Counted from the stretch's first letter, positions 19,018 to 28,857 are shown. The stretch: DNA of 64,000 bases from an uncultured Sphingomonadaceae bacterium (GCA_947497315.1 CANMFX010000001.1:248001-312000); one strand, 5' to 3'. The notes: a model not told the origin generated them from the letters alone. Numbers and translations: made by a program.

Positions 19018-20253
19018 TTGAGCAACCTGAAGAGTCGTTTCGAGTCGGGTGGCTTCTTACCTCTATTTGTTTTGATGATCGCCGTTCAAGGAACGGTATT
19101 GGTCAGCCAAAGTCTATCAACACTTATTCTGAACCCTTCGGAAATTGGTTCCATTCGTACGTTTGAAAGTGTTGTCTCTGTACTTGTTATCGTTGCAGGC
19201 TTTGGAGCACCCACTCTTGCGATGCGCGACACAGCAGCTGCCAATATTGAGCATCGGGGAGAGGCCATTCGCAATCTTCTCATTTTACCGATAATAGGGA
19301 TTGCGATTGTTGCAATCCTTTTGCTTGCGACCCTGCTTCTCGACTTTGACTTCGTGCAGCCGTTGAAAGAACTGGCCGCCTTTGCTCTATTTTTGATCTT
19401 AAGCATCAATATTACACGACTGGTCTCTGCCATCAGTCAGGGCCTGATGATAGTTCCAAGGATTTACATAGTGGTGTTCATAGGATCGCTACTTGCGATT
19501 GCTGCTCATCTTGTGGGAGCTGGTCAGAAAACCCTTTTCTCTTGGATATCTGGGCGGGTGGTCGGTGAGTTGATATTGGCCGTTTCAATTTTGGCGGCTT
19601 CTATGAAATATTGGCCAAAAATCCAATGGACAAGAAGGTTTCAATTCTTGCCATTGCTTAAGACTGCAGCGCGCGCCACGCTGGTGAATTTTTCACTAAT
19701 TTTTAGAATGGCTGCAGATGCCGCTCCCATCGTTTTGCTTGGCATATACAGCGCCGCAAGCGATGATATTGGAAATTTCGGTGTAGCGACATTGCTTATG
19801 ACTTTTGCGACCCTACCCCTGACGATAATAACCCAAAACGGATTACCTCAACTCGTTTCAGCTGACGGATCACGGCAGCCTGAATTGATACACATCCTAA
19901 AAAGGCGCTTATTGTTGGGATCGGGACTTATCGCAGCAATAATTATTGCAGTAATTTCGCTGCTACGTTTTGCAATTGAGACGGAATATGATGATGCATT
20001 ATTGGCGGCGATGATCTTGACGGCCACATTGCCTTTGAAATCGTACGTTGTTTTCAGTGGAACAATCCTATTGGCATATAATCGTTATATATTAGCTTTG
20101 ATAACCAATTTTCTTGAGCTGCTACTGATCGCGCTAATCTTTTTGGTTCTCGGACAACAGGCCGATATTGAATTGGCTGTTATTGCCGTCATAGCCGGAG
20201 CTTCACTGTCTTCATTTGTGTTGTTCCTTTTTAGGCACAAAATTCGGAAGTGA
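19018..20253 (+). CDS. Wzx-type polysaccharide flippase
   Basis: 411 residues from TTG 19018, chosen because AGGAG (19005-19009) lies 8 nt upstream; a GTG at 19000 would add six residues. The protein is almost entirely hydrophobic, with about 12 predicted transmembrane segments and the general pattern of the MATE/oligosaccharide flippase superfamily. It moves undecaprenyl-linked repeat units across the inner membrane. The next gene starts at the stop codon, and the Wzy-like product it encodes would act next. Confidence 0.85.
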   Translation: MSNLKSRFESGGFLPLFVLMIAVQGTVLVSQSLSTLILNPSEIGSIRTFESVVSVLVIVAGFGAPTLAMRDTAAANIEHRGEAIRNLLILPIIGIAIVAILLLATLLLDFDFVQPLKELAAFALFLILSINITRLVSAISQGLMIVPRIYIVVFIGSLLAIAAHLVGAGQKTLFSWISGRVVGELILAVSILAASMKYWPKIQWTRRFQFLPLLKTAARATLVNFSLIFRMAADAAPIVLLGIYSAASDDIGNFGVATLLMTFATLPLTIITQNGLPQLVSADGSRQPELIHILKRRLLLGSGLIAAIIIAVISLLRFAIETEYDDALLAAMILTATLPLKSYVVFSGTILLAYNRYILALITNFLELLLIALIFLVLGQQADIELAVIAVIAGASLSSFVLFLFRHKIRK

Positions 20254-20258
20254 TGCAC

Positions 20259-21557
20259 ATGAAATCCATCATCGACAAAACCGACAAAGACATATCACTG
20301 GGTCTGAAAATCGTGCTTTTCTTGGCCCCAACTTCAATATTTATTGACCCGACCAACCCTACGCTAATCTACAATATTGTTGGATTTGAAGACACAACGT
20401 TAGGAATACCCTTAACCCTGATTTCGATACTAATCACGCTGCCGACCATCATTCAAAACATGACTAAAAACTCTTTTAGATTTTTAGTAATTGTGATGGC
20501 GATTATATTTATTAGCTTTTTCAACGCCATTTTTAATGGCGTCACTGAACCACTGGCCATGGGCGTCGTCTGGAGCCTCCCATTCTTGTGGCTATCATAC
20601 TATTTCGCGATTGAGTTAAACCCCATATCTCCGAAAGTATTGCGGCCGATTGCTTTTGGTACGATAGCAAATGGCCTCTATTTATTTGCTGCTGGCGTTG
20701 GTGAATTCTTGATCTATGGATCGCTCCAGCAGGATGGCAGGATTTCAAGCAATTTGGTGCTCCCAGGACACTACCAAATGTATGTCTATATTCCCACGAT
20801 GATTTGCTTCAGTTTTATTTTATTGATATCGATAACCAGATCTCGGATAATAAATTTTGTCCGCTTTGAAACATTGATATTTATAGGCATTGGTTTTTCA
20901 TGCTTAGCTTTTATGGCTTCGAGAGAAGCTATATTGGCGTTTTTGTTATCTTTAGTTATGATTTTTGTTATAAATAGTAGAGCAAGGCTATTGGTATTAT
21001 GCGTATCATTTCCTGCCGTTATCATATTATTTCTATCCAATTTGACATATCTGACTGATCAGGCGGCGGGCAGTACATACACATCAATAAGCAAATTTTC
21101 TCAATTCACTGAAACAGGGCAGTCTTATGGTGGTAGAGATCTTGCAGTAACGCAATATTATGAGTTTTTCGCAAATCAACCACTATTTGGCACAGGTATG
21201 CGGTCACCACTCAACAACTATTTGGGACTCTATACAGACTTCCCTAGCGCCCATAATTATTATGTCGACACGCTTGCATGGGGAGGTTTGGCTCTCTTTA
21301 TACCTATAGCATATGTAGTAATTTTGTTCTTATACAGAGCCTGCGCAGGTTACATCATGGTTCTAGGAAAGGGGGGAGAGTATATATTGGTCAGAGCATT
21401 TTTTACGATCACAATCGTATGTCTGCTGTTTAGCAACAACATCAACGTCCCTCTGAGACAGCCCTTACTGGCTTCATTTATCGCTCTTGTGCTGTATTCA
21501 ACCTTCGTATGCTATGATCAACTGATCTCCGACAAAAAATCATCGACGGGAAGCTGA
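20259..21557 (+). CDS. Wzy-type polymerase / O-antigen ligase family membrane protein
   Basis: About 432 residues; ATG 20259 follows GGAAG at 8 nt, while ATG 20253 and GTG 20250 overlap the flippase stop. Some ten to twelve transmembrane segments. Family motifs are FMASREAILAFLLSL, then GRDLAVTQYYEFFANQPLFGTGM and SAHNYYVDTLAWGG in the large periplasmic loop. It sits directly after wzx, which favours it as the repeat-unit polymerase. The base composition here is among the most AT-rich of the window. Confidence 0.85.
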   Translation: MKSIIDKTDKDISLGLKIVLFLAPTSIFIDPTNPTLIYNIVGFEDTTLGIPLTLISILITLPTIIQNMTKNSFRFLVIVMAIIFISFFNAIFNGVTEPLAMGVVWSLPFLWLSYYFAIELNPISPKVLRPIAFGTIANGLYLFAAGVGEFLIYGSLQQDGRISSNLVLPGHYQMYVYIPTMICFSFILLISITRSRIINFVRFETLIFIGIGFSCLAFMASREAILAFLLSLVMIFVINSRARLLVLCVSFPAVIILFLSNLTYLTDQAAGSTYTSISKFSQFTETGQSYGGRDLAVTQYYEFFANQPLFGTGMRSPLNNYLGLYTDFPSAHNYYVDTLAWGGLALFIPIAYVVILFLYRACAGYIMVLGKGGEYILVRAFFTITIVCLLFSNNINVPLRQPLLASFIALVLYSTFVCYDQLISDKKSSTGS

Positions 21558-21561
21558 CAAT

Positions 21562-23478
21562 ATGTGCGGAATCTTTGGCAGCCTTGGTGCGTTTGATGAT
21601 GCAGCAAAGGACCCACTTTCAATAATTCGTCGCAGGGGGCCGGACAGTTCAGGCGAATGGTGTGACAAAGAGAATAACGTTTTTCTTGGCCATCGCCGCC
21701 TATCAATATTGGATTTATCGCCCGCCGGGAACCAACCGATGGTCTCTGAAGACGGCCGATATATCATGGTCTACAATGGTGAAATTTACAATTATCAGGA
21801 ACTGCGCCTTGAGTTGGAAGCTGCAGGCCGGAGCTTCCTGGGTCATTCGGATTCGGAGGTATTGCTAAAATTATTCGAGCAGCAAGGAACTGCGGCATTC
21901 GAAAAATTAAACGGTATTTTTGCAGTTGCTTTTTGGGATCGGGATCAACGAGTCTTGACTTTGGCTCGCGATGCGGTCGGTGTTAAGCCTCTATACTATT
22001 CTGAAGTGTCTGATGGCGTTGCCTTCGCAAGTGAAATGAAGGTTTTGATACGAGGAGGTTTTGTAAACCCGTCCATCAATCCAAGGGCGGTGCTTCATCA
22101 TCTTTCATATCTCTATTCTCCCGGCCGCGAGACCATCGTAAATGAAGTGCAAAAACTAGTACCCGGTGAATATATCCAGTACAAAGATGGTCAGAAGGTA
22201 AATCAAGCGATCTTCTTTGATCCGATTGTACCTCCCAGCACAAAGCAAGAAATTTCGGTAGAGAAAGCGGTTGTAAGTGTTCGAGATGCCTTGGAGACTG
22301 CCATTGGCCGACAGTTGATTTCAGATGTTCCTTTAGGTGCTTTCTTATCTGGTGGCTTGGATTCTTCATCGATTGCGGCGTTCGCAAGCCGTATCCATAA
22401 CGGACCCGGAAAGCTTGAGTGCTTTTCCATCGATATTTCCGAACAAATTGGAGCGGAGGGATTAGTCGATGATTTGCCTTATGCACGCAGCGTAGCAAAG
22501 CACCTCGACGTAAACCTGAATGTCATAAAAGCTGAAGGGAATATGATAGATCGATTGGGAGAGATGATTTACTTTCTCGATGAGCCGACAGCCGATTTTG
22601 CTGCACTCAACACCCTGTATATTGCCGAATTGGCTCGATCCAAGGGCATTAAAGTGCTTCTATCAGGATCAGGTGGCGATGACATATTTACTGGTTATCG
22701 GCGCCATTTTGCTTTGATGCAGGAGAGATACTGGTCCTGGTTACCAAAAACAGGCCGATCCATTTTGAGCAGCGCAGCCAAGGCCTTACCATCATCTCCA
22801 CCCATATCTCGCCGGGTGGGAAAAGCATTTCAATATGCGGACCTGAACGTTGACGAGAGGTTGGCCAGTTACTTTTTATGGTTGGATCCTGAAGAGGCTT
22901 TGGGCTTGCTGTCGCCAGAATTGCGGGCCGGGTTATCGGATGATGATGTGTCTGCACCTATGCTGAAGTCTCTTGAAGGTTTGCCCGGTGGCCATTCACC
23001 GTTGGAGCGGATGTTATATTTGGAAGGTAAGCATTTTTTGGCAGACCATAATCTTAATTATGCAGATAAAATGGGCATGGCCGCAAGTGTCGAAATCCGG
23101 GTTCCACTGCTTGATAGAGATTTGATAAATACCGTTCTGTCGCTACCGGATGACTTCAAGCAACGCGGTGGAACCGGAAAGTGGATATTTAAGAAAGCTA
23201 TGGAAGGAATTCTGCCCGACGATATTATCTACAGGAAGAAAACCGGATTTGGTGTGCCCTTGCGCGAATGGCTAAAAGGACCGTTGAAGAGTCAAGTAGC
23301 CTCGCTGCTGAGTGACGAAAACATAAAACGGCAAGGATTATTCGACCCTGCGGCCGTTCAACAACTTATTGCTGCCAATGATGCCGGGAAAGTGGATGCT
23401 TCTTACACCATATTTGCTGTGCTTTGCTTACAGATATGGTGTGACCAGTTTATTGATGGTAATTTTGCGATAGACTGA
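21562..23478 (+). CDS. asnB: AsnB-type glutamine-dependent amidotransferase
   Basis: 638 residues. Starts MCGIFGS, so Cys2 is the glutaminase nucleophile after Met removal. The glutaminase domain continues with RRGPDSSG, HRRLSILDLSPAGNQPM and YNGEIYNYQEL. The synthetase domain has the pyrophosphate loop LSGGLDSSSIA, LLSGSGGDDIFTGY and the C-terminal KTGFGVPLREWL. Genes of this type inside O-antigen loci often amidate a uronic acid rather than make free asparagine (for example WbpS-like proteins). With wecB/wecC nearby, amidation of ManNAcA is a reasonable inference. Confidence 0.92.
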   Translation: MCGIFGSLGAFDDAAKDPLSIIRRRGPDSSGEWCDKENNVFLGHRRLSILDLSPAGNQPMVSEDGRYIMVYNGEIYNYQELRLELEAAGRSFLGHSDSEVLLKLFEQQGTAAFEKLNGIFAVAFWDRDQRVLTLARDAVGVKPLYYSEVSDGVAFASEMKVLIRGGFVNPSINPRAVLHHLSYLYSPGRETIVNEVQKLVPGEYIQYKDGQKVNQAIFFDPIVPPSTKQEISVEKAVVSVRDALETAIGRQLISDVPLGAFLSGGLDSSSIAAFASRIHNGPGKLECFSIDISEQIGAEGLVDDLPYARSVAKHLDVNLNVIKAEGNMIDRLGEMIYFLDEPTADFAALNTLYIAELARSKGIKVLLSGSGGDDIFTGYRRHFALMQERYWSWLPKTGRSILSSAAKALPSSPPISRRVGKAFQYADLNVDERLASYFLWLDPEEALGLLSPELRAGLSDDDVSAPMLKSLEGLPGGHSPLERMLYLEGKHFLADHNLNYADKMGMAASVEIRVPLLDRDLINTVLSLPDDFKQRGGTGKWIFKKAMEGILPDDIIYRKKTGFGVPLREWLKGPLKSQVASLLSDENIKRQGLFDPAAVQQLIAANDAGKVDASYTIFAVLCLQIWCDQFIDGNFAID

Positions 23479-23649
23479 TCTGATGGTTTTCGGAGCAAAG
23501 CCCTGAAGAACCCTGCCATACAGAGAGCACCTCGACTTCAGCCATTCCATTCATTTGTTGCCCGAAACCGGCGGTGTGTTTAGGGGAATAGCAATCCGGC
23601 AAGATGACGACCTAGATGCCATCAAATAGCAGTAACTTATTAGGACACC

Positions 23650-25785
23650 ATGAAACAGATTGTTCAATATTTTAGTACCGGTGAAACACAAATTGTCGAT
23701 GCTCCGGATCCGGCGGTTGGGCCAAATGACGTACTGATTCGAACCTCTACATCTCTGATTTCCGCTGGCACGGAACGAATGTTGGTCGATTTTGGCAAGG
23801 CATCCCTACTACAAAAGGCACGAAAGCAACCAGAACGGGTTGCCGACGTTCTAAACAAAGTCAAAACGGATGGGCTTATGACGACTGTCGATGCGGTCAG
23901 ATCGAAGCTCGGTCAACCTATTCCGCTTGGCTATTCCAATGTTGGGGTCGTCATAGATGTCGGCTCCAGAGTGACTCAATTCGCAGTGGGAGACAGGGTC
24001 GTTTCGAATGGCCCTCATGCGGACGTGGTCCGTGTTTCTCAAACTTTGTGCGCTCCCATCCCCAGCAATGTGAGCAATGATACCGCTGCTTTTGTAGTCA
24101 TTGGTAGCATAGGATTGCAGGGAATCAGGCTCGCCCAACCGACATTGGGCGAAGCGATAGTTGTGACCGGCGCAGGTCTTGTCGGATTGCTGGCAATTCA
24201 ACTCTTGATTGCGCAAGGGTGCCGTGTGCTGGCCATTGATTTCGATCAGAATAAGCTGGACATTGCCAAAGGATATGGTGCTGAGATATGTAATCCGTCC
24301 AATGGCGAAGACCCAATCGGTGCGGGTATGGCATTCAGTCGTGGCCGCGGAGTTGATGCCGTAATCATCACTGCATCAACTGAATCAACGGACCCTGTGA
24401 CTCAAGCAGCGCAAATGAGCCGAAAACGAGGTCGGATTGTTTTAGTTGGAGTGACCGGCCTCAATCTCAATCGGTCAGATTTCTATGAAAAAGAGCTCTC
24501 TTTTCAGGTTTCTTGTTCGTATGGTCCCGGGCGATACGACCCTGAATATGAAGAAAAAGGTAATGATTATCCAGCGGCTTTCGTCAGATGGACAGAGGGG
24601 CGCAATTTTGAAGCGATACTAGATATGATGGAGCGGAGAGCAGTAAGCACTGATGAGCTAATCTCATCAAGATTCTCTTTTGAGAATGCGGTCAATGCCT
24701 ATGATCGGCTTACTAGCGACAAATCCAGTCTTGGTATGCTGCTTGATTATCCGCCAACTGCTGAGGATCGCGTTTGCAGAACAATTCCGCTCAAACAAAC
24801 AGATGAATATTCATCCGGAGCAGCGGTCGTTGGTTTCATTGGCGCAGGCAATTACGCATCTAGGATTTTGATACCTGCATTCCAGAAAGCGGGCGCGAAA
24901 CTTGATACAATCGTAAGCTCGGGCGGATTGAGTGGATCTATAAGCGGCACCAAAGCAGGTTTCGCCAAAGCCTCCAGCGACGTCGACGAAATGTTGACGA
25001 ATGACGCCATTAATGTCGTTGCTATAGCGACACGTCACGATAGTCACGCCGATCTAACCGTTAAAGCGCTGAATGCAGGCAAACACGTGTTTGTAGAGAA
25101 ACCTCTGGGACTGACACGAACAGAAGTATCGGCAGTGGAAGAAGCTTATGCCCAAAATCATAGCGATGGTGGCAATAATCATCTGATGGTCGGTTATAAT
25201 CGGCGCTTTGCACCACAGATATTGAAGATGAAATCGTTGTTGGAGCAAGTTAACGAACCCAAGTCATTTTTGATGGTCATGAATGCAGGCGCCATCCCTG
25301 CAGAGCATTGGACCCAGGATCCAGACGTGGGTGGGGGGCGAATAGTCGGTGAAGCATGCCATTTTATTGATCTTATGCGGTTTTTGGCGGACTCTCCTAT
25401 TGTTTCATCACAAGGTCGGACTATGGGCAAAAATCACGCAATGGGTGTGACAACGGACAAAGCTTCGATTACACTAGGCTTCGAAGACGGATCATTCGGG
25501 ACGATTATGTATCTCGCAAATGGCGCCACAAGTTTCCCCAAGGAGCGAATAGAGGTATTTACCGCCGGTCGTACACTTCAATTGGATAATTTTCGAAATC
25601 TCAAGGCTTTCGGGTGGCCTGGCTTCTCAAAAATGAACTTGGCACGCCAAAATAAAGGGCAAGAACACTGTCCGAAAGCGTTTCTGGCAGCTATCGCAAA
25701 CGGCAGCTCTGCCATTCCTGTTGAGCAGATATTTGAAGTCGCCAGAGTCACCGTTGACGTTGCAAATTCACTTCGCGATCAGTGA
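23650..25785 (+). CDS. Bi-domain oxidoreductase: zinc-type alcohol dehydrogenase fused to Gfo/Idh/MocA
   Basis: 711 residues. Residues ~1-375 form a medium-chain dehydrogenase (ISAGTERMLVDFG, PLGYSNVGVVIDVG, nucleotide site VTGAGLVGLLAIQLL). Residues ~390-700 form a Gfo/Idh/MocA dehydrogenase (VGFIGAGNYASRILIP, HVFVEKPLGLTRTEV, GEACHFIDLMRF). Such fusions are commonly encoded next to heparinase II/III-like genes, as here, where the stop overlaps the next start. The reaction is not established; oxidation and reduction of the same sugar within one polypeptide is a plausible guess. 171 bp upstream are free of genes. Confidence 0.9.
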   Translation: MKQIVQYFSTGETQIVDAPDPAVGPNDVLIRTSTSLISAGTERMLVDFGKASLLQKARKQPERVADVLNKVKTDGLMTTVDAVRSKLGQPIPLGYSNVGVVIDVGSRVTQFAVGDRVVSNGPHADVVRVSQTLCAPIPSNVSNDTAAFVVIGSIGLQGIRLAQPTLGEAIVVTGAGLVGLLAIQLLIAQGCRVLAIDFDQNKLDIAKGYGAEICNPSNGEDPIGAGMAFSRGRGVDAVIITASTESTDPVTQAAQMSRKRGRIVLVGVTGLNLNRSDFYEKELSFQVSCSYGPGRYDPEYEEKGNDYPAAFVRWTEGRNFEAILDMMERRAVSTDELISSRFSFENAVNAYDRLTSDKSSLGMLLDYPPTAEDRVCRTIPLKQTDEYSSGAAVVGFIGAGNYASRILIPAFQKAGAKLDTIVSSGGLSGSISGTKAGFAKASSDVDEMLTNDAINVVAIATRHDSHADLTVKALNAGKHVFVEKPLGLTRTEVSAVEEAYAQNHSDGGNNHLMVGYNRRFAPQILKMKSLLEQVNEPKSFLMVMNAGAIPAEHWTQDPDVGGGRIVGEACHFIDLMRFLADSPIVSSQGRTMGKNHAMGVTTDKASITLGFEDGSFGTIMYLANGATSFPKERIEVFTAGRTLQLDNFRNLKAFGWPGFSKMNLARQNKGQEHCPKAFLAAIANGSSAIPVEQIFEVARVTVDVANSLRDQ

Positions 25786-27617
25786 CAGATATTGCAACCA
25801 AACTGGGTACATATTGGGCGTTAGGTGTTAAAAATCTGCTGCGCGTCGCGCGCTACCGCTATGGCCTTAAAACCGGTTTGCACCCGGTTCAATCGTTAAA
25901 GCCGGTAAAGATAGACGGCAGATTCTTTGACCCAACCGAGTCTCCGCCGGTCGGCGAAAACCCCCCGGACAATTGGAAAGAAAACGGTCACTTATTTGGC
26001 CATATCCCTATAGACATAGCCGATACGCCTCCCAATTGGCTGACCAACCTTCTGACAGGTGCATCGCTGCAAGAACCTCTCCGGCCGTGGTGGGAAATCG
26101 CGGATTTTGATGTATCGGTTGGAGACATAAAAACTATATGGGAATTGTCTCGCTGGCATTGGCTTCTACCGATGGCTCAACGTGCCCGAAACGGCGATTT
26201 GCATAGTTTGAAGCGCATGAATATTTGGCTTTCGGATTGGAACAGGAACAATCCTCAGTATCTGGGCCCCAACTGGAAGTGTGGTCAGGAAGCCTCCATC
26301 AGGCTAATTCATCTGGCTGCAGCAGCTATGATCATGGATTCTCATCTCACGCCATGCAATGCGATCTATGCTACTGCAGAGGCGCATGTACAGCGCATTG
26401 CGCCTACCCTATCATATGCAGCAGCACAGGATAACAATCATGGCACATCAGAAGCGGTCGCGATGTTCATTGGTGCAAGCTGGTTGCTCAACAAGGAACC
26501 CAACAGTCAATATACTAAATGGCTGAAAACTGGCCGCAAACGCATTGAAGAGCGAGTAAACCGATTGATTGGTCCGGACGGGAGTTTCAGCCAGTATTCC
26601 GTCAATTATCACCGCATGATGCTGGACTGTCTATCGATTGCGGAGGTTTGGCGCCGCAAGTTCGATCTTCCTCGCTTTTCGGAGAATTTTTATTCCCATG
26701 CTGCCGCGGCTACTGCTTGGCTGGCACAGATGATGAATCTGCGGAACGGAGACGCGCCGAATATTGGCGCAAATGATGGAGCGCAACTCATCCCATTTGC
26801 GGATACGCAGTATCGAGACTACCGGCCGACCGTACAATTGGCCTCCGCTCTGTTTTTAAAACGAGCACTTCCCGGTGATGGCGCGTATAACAGCGCATCA
26901 AAATGGCTTGATATTTCGCAACCCGAGCAGCTTCTTGAACGTTCAGATCATATGGTATTTGACGATGGTGGCTATGCTGTCCTCAGAAACGAAGATGCAA
27001 AAGCGGTCATCCGCTACCCCCGCTTCAATTTCCGGCCCAGTCAAAACGACGCCTTGCATGTAGACTTTTGGATAAAAGGGCAAAATATTCTCAGAGATGG
27101 GGGGACTTACAGTTATAACGACGGTGAAGAATGGATTGGTTATTTTGGAGGCGGAAAAGCTCATAATACAATCCTTTTCGATTGCGAAGAAGCTATGCCG
27201 AGAATCAGCAGATTTCTCCTGGCAAAATGGTTGCGAACCAAAGAACGAAACTTAATATTGGACAAAAATAAGGACATTCTGGGGTTTGAGGCATCGTATC
27301 TTGACTACAAGAAGCGATATCATCATCGGAAAGTTACGCTAAACGATTGCAGGATGGAGGTCGTCGACACCATCAAGGGTTTCTCAAAACATGCAAGTTT
27401 GCGGTGGCGATTTGCTCCCGATGATTGGAGATTGGAAGGAGAAAATTTGATTAGTCGCCGCGGGAAAATGCAAATAAACGCAAATGTAGAACTCTCGACG
27501 ATCGCACTCGAGACGGGCTATGAATCGCGGCATTATATGGAAAAGACCGAACTTCCAGTATTGCACGTACAAGTACAATCTCCCGCAGTCATAACCAGCA
27601 TATTTGAGTGGAATTGA
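25782..27617 (+). CDS. Heparinase II/III family protein (alginate-lyase-like)
   Basis: 611 residues from a GTG overlapping the preceding TGA. The N-terminal ~350 residues are an alpha/alpha-toroid with NNHGTSEAVAMFIGASWL and FSQYSVNYHRMMLD, which contain the Asn/His and Tyr/His residues used by this lyase family. The C-terminal half is the beta-sandwich heparinase domain (HMVFDDGGYAVLRNEDAKAVIRYPR, DALHVDFWIKGQNILRDGGTYSYN). No signal peptide is evident, which is common for copies inside polysaccharide loci. It may trim or edit the polymer; the substrate is probably uronic-acid-containing (inference). Confidence 0.9.
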   Translation: MTDIATKLGTYWALGVKNLLRVARYRYGLKTGLHPVQSLKPVKIDGRFFDPTESPPVGENPPDNWKENGHLFGHIPIDIADTPPNWLTNLLTGASLQEPLRPWWEIADFDVSVGDIKTIWELSRWHWLLPMAQRARNGDLHSLKRMNIWLSDWNRNNPQYLGPNWKCGQEASIRLIHLAAAAMIMDSHLTPCNAIYATAEAHVQRIAPTLSYAAAQDNNHGTSEAVAMFIGASWLLNKEPNSQYTKWLKTGRKRIEERVNRLIGPDGSFSQYSVNYHRMMLDCLSIAEVWRRKFDLPRFSENFYSHAAAATAWLAQMMNLRNGDAPNIGANDGAQLIPFADTQYRDYRPTVQLASALFLKRALPGDGAYNSASKWLDISQPEQLLERSDHMVFDDGGYAVLRNEDAKAVIRYPRFNFRPSQNDALHVDFWIKGQNILRDGGTYSYNDGEEWIGYFGGGKAHNTILFDCEEAMPRISRFLLAKWLRTKERNLILDKNKDILGFEASYLDYKKRYHHRKVTLNDCRMEVVDTIKGFSKHASLRWRFAPDDWRLEGENLISRRGKMQINANVELSTIALETGYESRHYMEKTELPVLHVQVQSPAVITSIFEWN

Positions 27618-28837
27618 TGCATATTCTATATTTTCATCAGCATTTTTCCACGGCGAAGGGTGCCGTTGGAATCAGGTCTTACCATATGGCACGGCGCTTG
27701 ATAGCGGAAGGCCATCAAGTCACCATGGTCTGTGGCAGCTATGCAAATGGTGATACCGGCCTAACCGGCCCATTTGAAAAGGGTCGGCGCCGTGGGTATG
27801 TAGATGAAATCGACGTCATTGAATGTGAGCTCTCCTACTCAAACAATGATGGCTTCCTTATGCGAACCTGGATTTTCGTGAAGTTCATGCTCGCCGCAAT
27901 AATGATCGTTTTACGCGAAAAATACGACCGTATTTTTGCGACATCCACGCCGCTGACGGTTGGCGTCCCAGGTATTGTAGGAAAGTGGTTCAGACGCAAA
28001 CCTTTCATTTTCGAAGTACGGGACCTTTGGCCTGAGTTACCGCGTGATATGGGAGTAATTCGTAACCCAATCATTTTGTTGGCGCTGTCTTGTCTTGAAT
28101 GGCTTTCTTACAGGAGTGCGGATCGACTTATTGCGCTATCGCCAGGCATCGCAGCAGGAATCAGGCGCCGGGGGATTGCTGAATCCAAAATAACGATGAT
28201 CTCAAATGGTTGTGACATTGATCTATTTCACCCGGACACTGCGGCGTATCGTCCAAGTGCATTGACGCAAGACGATTTTGTGGCAATTTTTGCCGGAACA
28301 CATGGGCTTGCGAATGGTCTGGGTTCGGTCATACAGGCCGCAGAAATACTAAAAGAACGCGACAACAACAAGATCAAATTTCTATTGGTCGGAAGCGGAA
28401 TGGAAAAGCCTGAACTTGTCTCAGCTGCGACTGAGAAAGAACTCAGCAACATATTTTTCATTGACCCAGTGCCGAAGGCAGAACTAGCCAAGCTGCTAGC
28501 TGGAGCAGATATCGGACTTCAAATCCTAGCCAACATCCCCGCATTCTACTTTGGCACGTCGCCTAACAAGTTTTTCGACTATATTGCGGCGGGCTTGCCA
28601 GTGCTCAACAATTATCCAGGATGGGTAGCAGAATTGATAGAACAAAATTTATGCGGCATCGTTGTACCGCCCGATGATCCAATCGCGTTTGCAGATGCAC
28701 TTGAAAAAGCGGAAGCTGACCGAAAATCAATGAGCAATATGGGTGCAAGGGCACATCAATTGGCGCTAAATGATTTTTCAAGAGATTTGTTAGCTAAGCG
28801 CTGGGTTGAGTGGGTTTGCGACGAGTCAGGAATTTAG
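27617..28837 (+). CDS. GT4-family glycosyltransferase, WbuB-like
   Basis: 406 residues from ATG 27617, which overlaps the upstream TGA. N-terminal MHILYFHQHFSTAKGAVGIRSYHMARRL is the WbuB-like opening, followed by FIFEVRDLWPELP. The C-terminal GT4 domain has FYFGTSPNKFFDYIAAGLPVLNNYPGW with the conserved donor-binding region. WbuB relatives transfer L-FucNAc or other N-acetyl sugars. It ends the polysaccharide locus and is convergent with the peptidase gene at 28858. Confidence 0.9.
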   Translation: MHILYFHQHFSTAKGAVGIRSYHMARRLIAEGHQVTMVCGSYANGDTGLTGPFEKGRRRGYVDEIDVIECELSYSNNDGFLMRTWIFVKFMLAAIMIVLREKYDRIFATSTPLTVGVPGIVGKWFRRKPFIFEVRDLWPELPRDMGVIRNPIILLALSCLEWLSYRSADRLIALSPGIAAGIRRRGIAESKITMISNGCDIDLFHPDTAAYRPSALTQDDFVAIFAGTHGLANGLGSVIQAAEILKERDNNKIKFLLVGSGMEKPELVSAATEKELSNIFFIDPVPKAELAKLLAGADIGLQILANIPAFYFGTSPNKFFDYIAAGLPVLNNYPGWVAELIEQNLCGIVVPPDDPIAFADALEKAEADRKSMSNMGARAHQLALNDFSRDLLAKRWVEWVCDESGI

Positions 28838-28857
28838 ACCGTTTTCGTCAAAACACT

